Shown: in pieces, positions 57,422 through 64,000 of the stretch
Layout of the letters: each line of letters begins with the position of its first letter
Position numbering within the stretch: position 1 is the stretch's first letter
Origin: Enterococcus quebecensis
GTDB lineage: Bacteria > Bacillota > Bacilli > Lactobacillales > Enterococcaceae
Length of the DNA stretch: 64,000 nucleotides
Direction: 5' to 3'
Assembly (NCBI RefSeq): GCF_001730365.1
Contig: NZ_MIKB01000017.1
Location: 91,183-155,182 of the forward strand
Position numbers and translations under genes: made by a program
Notes under the pieces: model-generated
Databases searched by the model: none
What the model saw: the letters and a program-made list of their open reading frames with translations, nothing else
Told to the model about the DNA's origin: nothing

Positions 57422-57856
57422 ATGGACAATATATTGGTAAAGAACGCACTTGAAGAGTTAAAAGAAGCCAATATTCGTATTACTCCTCAAAGATATGCAA
57501 TTCTAGAATATCTAATTGAGAATCATAGCCATCCAACAGCAGATGAAATTTATCGTTCATTAGAAGATCGTTTTCCTAATATGAGTGTAGCTACTGTATA
57601 TAATAATTTACGTTTATTTACAGATATCGGTTTTGTTCAAGAAATGAATTATGGTGATGCATCAAGTCGCTTTGATTTTAGTTCAAAAAAACATTACCAT
57701 GCCATTTGCCAAAACTGTGGTAAGATTGTCGATTTTCATTATCCGGGTTTGGAAGATGTAGAAATGGCAGCGAGTAAATTGACAGGTTTTGAGATTAACG
57801 AACACAGACTAGAACTTTACGGACTATGTCCAGAGTGCCAAAAAGAAAAGGAGTGA
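57422..57856 (+). CDS. perR: Peroxide-sensing repressor PerR (Fur family)
   Basis: A 144-residue protein with winged helix (RITPQRYAILEYL, MSVATVYNNLRLF). The regulatory metal site H37, D85, H91, H93, D104 and the structural zinc cysteines C96, C99, C136, C139 fall at the same numbers I recall for B. subtilis PerR. Iron-catalysed histidine oxidation by peroxide would release it from DNA. It starts after GGGAGG and sits 4 nt before ridA. Confidence 0.94.
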   Translation: MDNILVKNALEELKEANIRITPQRYAILEYLIENHSHPTADEIYRSLEDRFPNMSVATVYNNLRLFTDIGFVQEMNYGDASSRFDFSSKKHYHAICQNCGKIVDFHYPGLEDVEMAASKLTGFEINEHRLELYGLCPECQKEKE

Positions 57857-57860
57857 GAAA

Positions 57861-58241
57861 ATGAAATCTATTCATACGGATAAAGCACCAAAAGCAATTG
57901 GACCTTATGTACAAGGGAATATTGTGAATGGGTTATTATTTGCTTCAGGTCAAGTCCCTTTAAGTCCTGAAACTGGGGAAGTTGTTGGTTCTACAATAGA
58001 AGAACAAACAAAACAAGTTCTGAAAAATATTGCAGCAATTTTAGAAGAAGTAGGCAGTGATTTTAATCATATTGTAAAAACGACTTGTTTTTTAAAGAAT
58101 ATGAATGATTTTGTCGCTTTTAATGATGTATATGCTTCAGCTTTTACAAGTCAATTGCCAGCACGTTCTGCAGTTGAAGTAGCCCGATTGCCAAAAGATG
58201 TTCTTATTGAAATAGAAATTATTGCAGAAGTAACTGAATAA
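57861..58241 (+). CDS. ridA: RidA-family enamine/imine deaminase
   Basis: A 126-residue protein with the RidA signature: KAIGPYVQGNIVNGLLFASGQVPL and the active-site arginine in FTSQLPARSAVEVARLPKDVLIEIEIIAEV. RidA hydrolyses reactive 2-aminoacrylate-type intermediates, such as those from serine or cysteine metabolism, which fits cysK nearby. It lies 4 nt after perR and is probably cotranscribed. Confidence 0.94.
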   Translation: MKSIHTDKAPKAIGPYVQGNIVNGLLFASGQVPLSPETGEVVGSTIEEQTKQVLKNIAAILEEVGSDFNHIVKTTCFLKNMNDFVAFNDVYASAFTSQLPARSAVEVARLPKDVLIEIEIIAEVTE

Positions 58242-58256
58242 TACCTTACTTTCACA

Positions 58257-58289
58257 AGCTGAGAAATGATTATTTCTCAGCTTTTTTTG
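58257..58289 (+). terminator. ridA terminator
   Basis: AAGCTGAGAAAT and ATTTCTCAGCTT around 3 nt, followed by TTTTT. Confidence 0.92.
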
Positions 58290-58355
58290 TTGTAAAATCA
58301 GCTTTTTTATTATTTTTCAGCGATAATAAATGAAAAAACAGTTAAAAACAGAAGA

Positions 58356-58433
58356 GTTTGTGAAAAAATAATCTTTGAATTCACAAACAAAGTACTAGAA
58401 AGTGCCCTTTCACTTTGTTATATTACTAATATA
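58356..58433 (+). promoter_or_regulatory. nox control region with three inverted repeats
   Basis: GTTTGTGAA (58356-58364) is inverted at 58380-58388; AAAGTG/CACTTT lies at 58399-58416; and TATATTA-C-TAATATA (58419-58433) is a perfect 7-1-7 inverted repeat, the geometry of Fur/PerR boxes. They lie 62-139 nt before the nox start. Which, if any, is used is unknown. Confidence 0.5.
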
Positions 58434-58494
58434 CCAATAGATTCGTAATGAACTCATTGGTGAAAAATTTAACTTGAAAGAAGGGATTTACAAA

Positions 58495-59844
58495 ATGAAA
58501 GTCGTAGTCGTAGGATGTACGCATGCAGGAACTGCTGCAGTCAAAAGTATTTTAACAAATCACCCAAATGCGGAGGTAATCGTATATGAACGAAATGATA
58601 ATGTATCATTTTTATCATGCGGTATCGCTCTATATGTAGGAGGAGTCGTGAAAGAAGCAGCTAGCTTGTTTTATTCAAGTCCTGAAGAACTTGCGTCCCT
58701 TGGAGCTACTGTAAAAATGGAACATGACGTTGAAACAATAGATGTTAATCATAAAACAGTCACTGCAAAAGATATTCAAACGGGTATTGAAGAAACCGTT
58801 TCCTATGATAAATTAGTAATGACAACTGGATCATGGCCGATTGTTCCGCCAATCAAGGGGATTGAGGCTGAAAATATTTTATTATGTAAAAACTACAACC
58901 AAGCGAATGTAATTATTGAACGAGCGAAAGAAGCGAAAAAAGTTGTCGTTGTAGGCGGCGGATACATTGGTATTGAATTAGTAGAAGCATTCGTAGAATC
59001 TGGAAAAGAAGTTACTTTAATCGATGGACTAGATCGTATTTTAAACAAATATTTAGACAAGCCTTTCACGGATGTTTTAGAAAAAGAACTGGTGGATCGC
59101 GGTGTGACTTTAGCTTTAGGTGAAAATGTTCAAGAATTCAAATCAGATGTAAGTGGACATGTGAATAAAGTAATTACCCCTAGCCAAGAATTTGAAGCGG
59201 ATATGGTTATTATGTGTGTTGGGTTTACACCAAACACAGTATTACTTAATGACAAAGTTGATATGTTACCAAATGGAGCTATTGTAGTTGATGAATATAT
59301 GAGATCAAGCAACCCCGATATTCTTGCTGCAGGTGATAGTGCAGTTGTACACTATAATCCAAGTAATTCAACTAATTATATTCCTTTAGCCACAAATGCT
59401 GTCCGTCAAGGAATGCTTGTTGGATATAATTTAACTGACGAAAAACTAGCTTACCGTGGAACTCAGGGAACTTCTGGCCTATACTTGTTTGGGTGGAAAA
59501 TCGGATCAACAGGTGTTACTTTGGAAAGTGCAAAAATGAACAATTTAGAAGTTTCGGCAACACAATTCGAAGATAACTATCGACCAGAATTTATGCCAAC
59601 AACTGAAAATGTAATGATGGAGCTGGTTTATGAAAAAGGAACAAATCGTATTGTAGGTGGACAGTTAATGTCTAAATACGACATTACACAGTCAGCTAAT
59701 ACGTTATCATTAGCCGTTCAAAATAATATGACCGTAGAAGATTTGGCTTTATCAGATTTCTTCTTCCAACCGCATTTTGATCGTCCTTGGAACTATTTGA
59801 ATTTGTTAGCACAAGCAGCGTTAAACGATATTGCTAAAAAATAA
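58495..59844 (+). CDS. nox: H2O-forming NADH oxidase
   Basis: ATG 58495 follows AAGAAGGG. The 449-residue flavoprotein has the FAD site (VVVVGCTHAGTAAV), redox C42 in NVSFLSCGIALYVGG, H10, the NADH loop VVVVGGGYIGIELVEAF and the FAD-binding ILAAGDSAVVHY. It is very close to the E. faecalis Nox sequence I recall, which reduces O2 to water with one sulfenic-acid cysteine. A CoA-disulfide reductase or NADH peroxidase is less likely. It removes oxygen and regenerates NAD+. Confidence 0.94.
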   Translation: MKVVVVGCTHAGTAAVKSILTNHPNAEVIVYERNDNVSFLSCGIALYVGGVVKEAASLFYSSPEELASLGATVKMEHDVETIDVNHKTVTAKDIQTGIEETVSYDKLVMTTGSWPIVPPIKGIEAENILLCKNYNQANVIIERAKEAKKVVVVGGGYIGIELVEAFVESGKEVTLIDGLDRILNKYLDKPFTDVLEKELVDRGVTLALGENVQEFKSDVSGHVNKVITPSQEFEADMVIMCVGFTPNTVLLNDKVDMLPNGAIVVDEYMRSSNPDILAAGDSAVVHYNPSNSTNYIPLATNAVRQGMLVGYNLTDEKLAYRGTQGTSGLYLFGWKIGSTGVTLESAKMNNLEVSATQFEDNYRPEFMPTTENVMMELVYEKGTNRIVGGQLMSKYDITQSANTLSLAVQNNMTVEDLALSDFFFQPHFDRPWNYLNLLAQAALNDIAKK

Positions 59845-59849
59845 TAAAT

Positions 59850-59893
59850 AAAAAAACTAGAGTTGGGTTTATATCTAACTCTAGTTTTTTTAT
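59850..59893 (+). terminator. nox terminator
   Basis: AAAAAACTAGAGTT and AACTCTAGTTTTTTT around a loop. Confidence 0.92.
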
Positions 59894-60718
59894 TCTAAAA
59901 GAATTATAGTGTGCTCATTGTATTGTTTTGTTGCCCATTGTTTTAATTGAATTAGTGGGTTGATCATGCTCTACGTTTCTTATGAGCGTTGATGAGTGTT
60001 TTTGAGAGAAACATTATAACAGAAGAATCGGTAATAGGTGTTATTGGGAATAGTATTGTTGGTTTTACTAACGTATTTGGAGATTAATCTTTGACTGAGT
60101 ATTATTTTTTGAGAGTGATGCTAGCCTTTATTTTCGGTGAATATTTGGAATCATAATGCTTATCAATGTGTTTTTTAGTGATCCGTTTATTAATTTTTTT
60201 GGAATGAAAGAGTACGTAAATCTATTATTGGAAAAGTATAAAAACAAAAGATTAATAAAGTATAGTAAAGAGCAGTGTTTTCAAGATTTCTTGTTTTTTA
60301 ATGACATTGTTAAAAAATTTAATTCCAATTCTTTTTTACCTCGAAAAATTGATAACGCATACATTGTTTTTTTTGTAAAACTTCATATTATATTGATAAT
60401 ATTCATTCTGGGTCTAAAATTATTTTCATTAAAATTAAAATAGTATATACAAGGGCTTTAAACATTGTTATTAGTGGTTTTTGTTTGTTTTTTTAAAAAA
60501 GGACATCCGTTTTTTTATGTTCTTATTAAAAAAAAATAAGTTTTTTCGATTCATATCATTTCCAAAAATATTATAAAGGTTATAAAATCCATAGGTAGAA
60601 GCTTAAATAAATTTTTACGTTGCTCACATTTTGCGAAAGGAGAGTGTCTATTGGTTTTAACAAGCTTCTAAATCCATTTGTTTTGTAATATTTGTTTAAA
60701 TGCAGGAGGAGGATAATT
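59894..60718 (+). other. AT-rich gap between nox and the surface protein gene
   Basis: About 825 nt of unusually AT-rich DNA. One weak ORF (60156-60443) is listed separately. A mini-frame TTG 60652 with AAAGGAG upstream stops after six codons, and its GTTTTAACAAG recurs in the signal-peptide codons of the next gene. Otherwise I see nothing recognisable. Confidence 0.5.
60156..60443 (+). CDS. Doubtful small ORF with one hydrophobic C-terminal segment
   Basis: Ninety-five residues, Phe/Ile/Lys/Asn-rich as AT-rich DNA would give by chance. The ribosome site is poor (TTGGA, 7 nt upstream). The C-terminus is hydrophobic (VKLHIILIIFILGLKLFSL). It could be a small membrane protein, a fragment or noise; I recognise no family. 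Confidence 0.25.
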   Translation: MLINVFFSDPFINFFGMKEYVNLLLEKYKNKRLIKYSKEQCFQDFLFFNDIVKKFNSNSFLPRKIDNAYIVFFVKLHIILIIFILGLKLFSLKLK

Positions 60719-63700
60719 ATGAAAAATGATAAACAAAAGAAAAAAGGTAATAATAAATCAAAAAAACAGAATAAGTATCGTGCATTATCGCTTGTTTTAA
60801 CAAGTAGTTTGGTTATTGCACCTTTAACAGTCCCATTGACCTTTTATTTACCCGGGGGGATTACTGCTTCAGCAGCGATTTTGGATGCAGAAATTTTATC
60901 TAATATCACCAGTTCTAATAATAGTGGAACAACTAGTGGAAGTCCGTGGGCATCGGATGGCTCTACAAAAAATGTTGATTTTACGATTTCAGGAAGTGCT
61001 CTAGTAGGTGGTTCTGTTATTAATACCGGAACAAAACAAGGAGTATTAACTATCCCTACTGAATTAAATGGAAAAGTAACACCAAATGGATCAGCAACGA
61101 TCAATACGAATGTGACAATTACGGTTGGTCAAGTATCATTTTTAACAAACACATTAACAGCAGCCAATAATTTAGCAACCTTATTAACCCAAATTACTAG
61201 TGGTACGGTAGCTTCATTAACTGGGGTTACCCTTGATTTAACTGCTGTTCAACAACAATTAAATCTATTAAATAATATTGAAAATTTCGGAAGCGCATCA
61301 TTCAGTTCAACACCAACACTTTCGGCTGATGGCTCATATATCAGTGCAAATATTGATGATGGTTTGGGATTGGTATTATCACAAAATGTTACAACGATAC
61401 TTCAAGACTTAAAATCAGCGGTTGATGCTTTACATGCAACTGGAATTGGTCTAACAGGACCGGCATCAGCTTTGATTATTAATACAGCTTTAGCACCAGT
61501 AAAATTAGCTGTTGATACAGCTATTGATGTAGCGTTACCATTAGTTCAAGCAGGTGGAACTGGGTTCAATCAATTATTAGATGCATCTGTATTAGGTTCA
61601 ACAACTATTGATATCCCTACAACAGTTGTTAGCCCAACTAACTTGTCGCAAAACTTAGATGCAAAATTTGTTGGTACAGTCGTACAGACCGATACCATTG
61701 ACGTTAATCTATTAAACACTGCGAATGGTGTTTCTGACATCTACTATGCAGGAACTGCAGTAGTTGTTCCAGCGCCTATAGTAACAAACACAACAGGAAC
61801 ATCTACAACAGGTTATACAGTAACAGGTACAGCGACAGCTGGCGATACAGTGAATATTCTTAATGCTGGTGGTACTGTTATTGGAACAGCGACTGCTGAT
61901 GGAAGTGGGAACTTTAGCGCAACAATCCCGCAAGGTCAAGCAACAGCTAGTGAAGCTTTAACTGCCGTTGCAGTTGATGGAAGTGGCAATCAAAGTACAC
62001 CTACACCATTTACGACCCCTGCAGACCCAACTGCTGTAGCAGCTCCAGTTGTAACAAATACAACAGGAACATCTGGTACTGGTTATACAGTAACAGGGAC
62101 AGCAACAGCTGGTAATACAGTAAATATTCTTAATGCCGGCGGCACTGTTATTGGAACAGCGACTGCTGATGGAAGTGGTAATTTTAGTGCAACAATCCCG
62201 CAAGGCCAAGCGACAGCTAGTGAAGCATTAAAAGCTGTGGCTGTTGATGGAAGCGGCAATCAAAGTACACCTACACCATTCACAACGCCAGCGGATCCAG
62301 TAGTAATTCCAGCACCAACTGTGACTGGGGTAACAGGAACATCTGCAACTGGCTATACAGTAACAGGGACAGCACCAGCTGGAGATACTGTATCAATTAA
62401 AAATGCCGGCGGTACTATTATTGGTACAGCAACAGCAGATGCAAGTGGAAATTTCACGGTAACAATTCCTACAGGTTTAGCTACACCTGAAGAAGCATTG
62501 ACAGCAACTGCTTCGGATGGAAACGGCAACCAAAGTCCAGCAACACCATTTACAACGCCAGCAGATCCAGTAGTTGTTCCAGCGCCAACAGTAACGAGTG
62601 TAACTGGAAACTCTGCCACAGGCTATACGGTAACAGGGACAGCTACACCAGGAAATACAGTATCAATTAAAAATCCAGGTGGCACTGTTATTGGTACAGC
62701 AATTGCTGATCCTAGTGGAAACTATACAGCGATAGTTCCAGTTGGTTTAGCAACACCAAATGAACAATTAACTGCAGTTGCAACAGATGGAGCAGGAAAT
62801 TCAAGTACAGGCACACCGTTTACAACGCCAGCAGATCCAGTAGTGGTCCCAGCGCCGACTGTGACAGGTGTGACTGGAACATTTGCAACAGGCTATACAG
62901 TAACAGGAACAGCAACACCTGGAGACACTGTGACAATCAAAAATACTGGCGGAACAGTGATTGGTACAGCGGTAGCGAATGCAGGAGGAAACTATACAGT
63001 AACCATTCCAGCAGGTTTAGCAACACCAGTTGAACAGTTGAAAGCTATTGCATCTGATCCAGCAGGAAATCAAAGTACTGCAACACCATTTACAACTCCA
63101 GCAGACCCAGTAGTTGTTCCAGCGCCAACAGTAACAAGCGTGACTGGAAACTCTGGAACAGGTTATACAGTAACAGGAACAGCGCCAGCAGGAGATGTTG
63201 TAACCGTTAAAAATGCTGGCGGAACAGTGATTGGTACGGCAATAGCAGATCCAAGCGGAAATTACACACTTGTAATTCCAACAGGAGCAGCTTCGCCAAA
63301 TGAACAATTAACAGCAACAGCGACAGATGGAGCCGGAAATACAAGTGCTGGCACATCGTTTGTAACGCCAGCAGATCCAGTAGTTGTTCCAGCACCGACA
63401 GTAACAGGAGTAACAGGTACATCTGCAACGGGCTATACAGTAACGGGAACAGCAACGCCTGGAGATACAGTGTCAATCAAGAATACAGGCGGAACAGTAA
63501 TTGGTACAGCGGTAGCGAATGCAGGAGGAAACTATACAGTAACCATTCCAGCAGGTTTAGCAACACCAGTTGAACAGTTGAAAGCTATTGCATCTGATCC
63601 AGCTGGAAATCAAAGTACTGCAACACCATTTACAACACCAGCAGATCCTGTGGTTGTTACTTCACCAACAGTAACAAGTGTAACTGGGAACTCAGGAACA

Positions 63701-64000
63701 GGTTATACAGTGACAGGTACAGCGCCAGCAGGAGATATTGTAACAATTAAAAATTCTGGTGGTACTGTTATTGGTACAGCAATAGCAGATCCAAGCGGAA
63801 ATTATACACTCGTGATTCCAACAGGAGCAGCAACACCAAATGAGCAATTAACAGCAACAGCAACTGATGGAGCTGGAAATACAAGTGCGGGTACACCGTT
63901 TACAACGCCAGCAGATCCAGTAGTTGTTCCAGCACCGACAGTAACAGGAGTAACAGGTACATCTGCAACGGGCTATACAGTAACGGGAACAGCAACGCCT
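60719..64000 (+). CDS. Large repetitive surface protein with Ig-like modules (3' end beyond window)
   Basis: ATG 60719 follows AGGAGGAGG, and the frame is open for 1094 codons to the edge. A very basic start (about 1-22, MKNDKQKKKGNNKSKKQNKY) and a hydrophobic segment (to about 45) form a long signal peptide ending near TASAA. Residues about 48-347 are a unique, Ser/Thr/Asn-rich region that may be the binding domain. From residue 348 come tandem 90-residue modules of the type VTGVTGTSATGYTVTGTATP...IKNAGGTVIGTA, resembling bacterial Ig-like (Big) repeats. A wall anchor is expected beyond the window. Adhesin role is inference. Composition differs from neighbouring genes. Confidence 0.88.
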   Translation, partial: MKNDKQKKKGNNKSKKQNKYRALSLVLTSSLVIAPLTVPLTFYLPGGITASAAILDAEILSNITSSNNSGTTSGSPWASDGSTKNVDFTISGSALVGGSVINTGTKQGVLTIPTELNGKVTPNGSATINTNVTITVGQVSFLTNTLTAANNLATLLTQITSGTVASLTGVTLDLTAVQQQLNLLNNIENFGSASFSSTPTLSADGSYISANIDDGLGLVLSQNVTTILQDLKSAVDALHATGIGLTGPASALIINTALAPVKLAVDTAIDVALPLVQAGGTGFNQLLDASVLGSTTIDIPTTVVSPTNLSQNLDAKFVGTVVQTDTIDVNLLNTANGVSDIYYAGTAVVVPAPIVTNTTGTSTTGYTVTGTATAGDTVNILNAGGTVIGTATADGSGNFSATIPQGQATASEALTAVAVDGSGNQSTPTPFTTPADPTAVAAPVVTNTTGTSGTGYTVTGTATAGNTVNILNAGGTVIGTATADGSGNFSATIPQGQATASEALKAVAVDGSGNQSTPTPFTTPADPVVIPAPTVTGVTGTSATGYTVTGTAPAGDTVSIKNAGGTIIGTATADASGNFTVTIPTGLATPEEALTATASDGNGNQSPATPFTTPADPVVVPAPTVTSVTGNSATGYTVTGTATPGNTVSIKNPGGTVIGTAIADPSGNYTAIVPVGLATPNEQLTAVATDGAGNSSTGTPFTTPADPVVVPAPTVTGVTGTFATGYTVTGTATPGDTVTIKNTGGTVIGTAVANAGGNYTVTIPAGLATPVEQLKAIASDPAGNQSTATPFTTPADPVVVPAPTVTSVTGNSGTGYTVTGTAPAGDVVTVKNAGGTVIGTAIADPSGNYTLVIPTGAASPNEQLTATATDGAGNTSAGTSFVTPADPVVVPAPTVTGVTGTSATGYTVTGTATPGDTVSIKNTGGTVIGTAVANAGGNYTVTIPAGLATPVEQLKAIASDPAGNQSTATPFTTPADPVVVTSPTVTSVTGNSGTGYTVTGTAPAGDIVTIKNSGGTVIGTAIADPSGNYTLVIPTGAATPNEQLTATATDGAGNTSAGTPFTTPADPVVVPAPTVTGVTGTSATGYTVTGTATP
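61760..64000 (+). repeat. Tandem 270-bp (90-residue) repeats, eight full and one partial
   Basis: Units begin at 61760, 62030, 62300, 62570, 62840, 63110, 63380, 63650 and 63920, exactly 270 bp apart. Units 1-2 read VTNTTGTS; later units alternate type A (VTGVTGT, units 3, 5, 7, 9) and type B (VTSVTGNS, units 4, 6, 8). Units 5 and 7 are nearly identical over about 150 bp, as are 7 and 9 over the visible part, giving a 540-bp higher-order period. Confidence 0.93.

Noticed and set aside
61712..63476. Long open frames on the minus strand of the repeat region
   Set aside because: They mirror the 270-bp repeats of the surface protein, are low-complexity, and lack ribosome sites.
61760..64000. Repeats considered as a CRISPR array or VNTR in noncoding DNA
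   Set aside because: The period is 270 bp, every unit keeps the coding frame, and there are no short repeat-spacer units.

Overview
The window is low-GC Firmicutes chromosome, almost certainly Enterococcus. The evidence is protein similarity recalled from memory: an NADH oxidase very close to the E. faecalis enzyme, a psr-type LCP gene directly after a complete aro operon, and gene order shared with Bacillus and E. faecalis (ribT-scpA-scpB-rluB; fer-ypbB-recS-LysM gene; cmk-rpsA; der-hup; ypiA-ypiB; ypjD-dapB-cca; lexA-DUF896-tkt). No rRNA, tRNA, insertion sequence, prophage or CRISPR array was seen. The species is probably in the E. faecalis clade, but I cannot fix it.

Layout. 1-4.4 kb: a DUF1576 membrane protein cut by the left edge, a divergent TetR regulator, a YxeA-like protein, a small unknown, a P-loop kinase broken by a frameshift in a nine-A tract, and a cyclophilin lipoprotein. 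4.4-10.4 kb: MupG, an alpha/beta hydrolase, then xerD-ribT-scpA-scpB-rluB. 10.4-12.6 kb: an FMN riboswitch controlling the riboflavin transporter gene ribU, then a second hydrolase. 12.6-18.2 kb: ferredoxin, ypbB, recS, a LysM protein, cmk and rpsA. 18.4-20.8 kb: an AraC-type regulator with a degenerate receiver domain, divergent from a CoA-acylating aldehyde dehydrogenase. 20.9-27.5 kb: CorA, Der, HU, a 33-residue peptide gene, an AroB-like probable pseudoenzyme, ypiA and ypiB. 27.5-32.9 kb: YitT protein, ypjD, dapB, cca, a thioesterase-like gene, an unknown and an oxidoreductase.

32.9-41.4 kb is the aromatic amino acid operon aroE-aroF-aroB-aroC-tyrA-aroA-aroK-pheA. It is preceded by a strong promoter carrying a perfect 14-bp palindrome, a 20-codon leader peptide ending in a Tyr/Phe cluster, and a strong terminator just before aroE. 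This looks like leader-peptide attenuation answering to Tyr and Phe, the two products made by tyrA and pheA. It is the most interesting regulatory system in the window.

41.5-59.9 kb: psr-type LCP, DegV, three small unknowns, a Na+/H+ antiporter, an ABC-F protein, thyA-folA, lexA with its own operator, a DUF896 gene, tkt, a GH73/LysM hydrolase, ispH, cysK, perR, ridA and nox. After an AT-rich gap, the right end (60.7-64 kb) holds the 5' part of a large surface protein. It has a 347-residue N-terminal region and then tandem 90-residue Ig-like modules. These keep an exact 270-bp period and, from the third on, alternate between two types, giving a 540-bp higher-order repeat that runs off the window.
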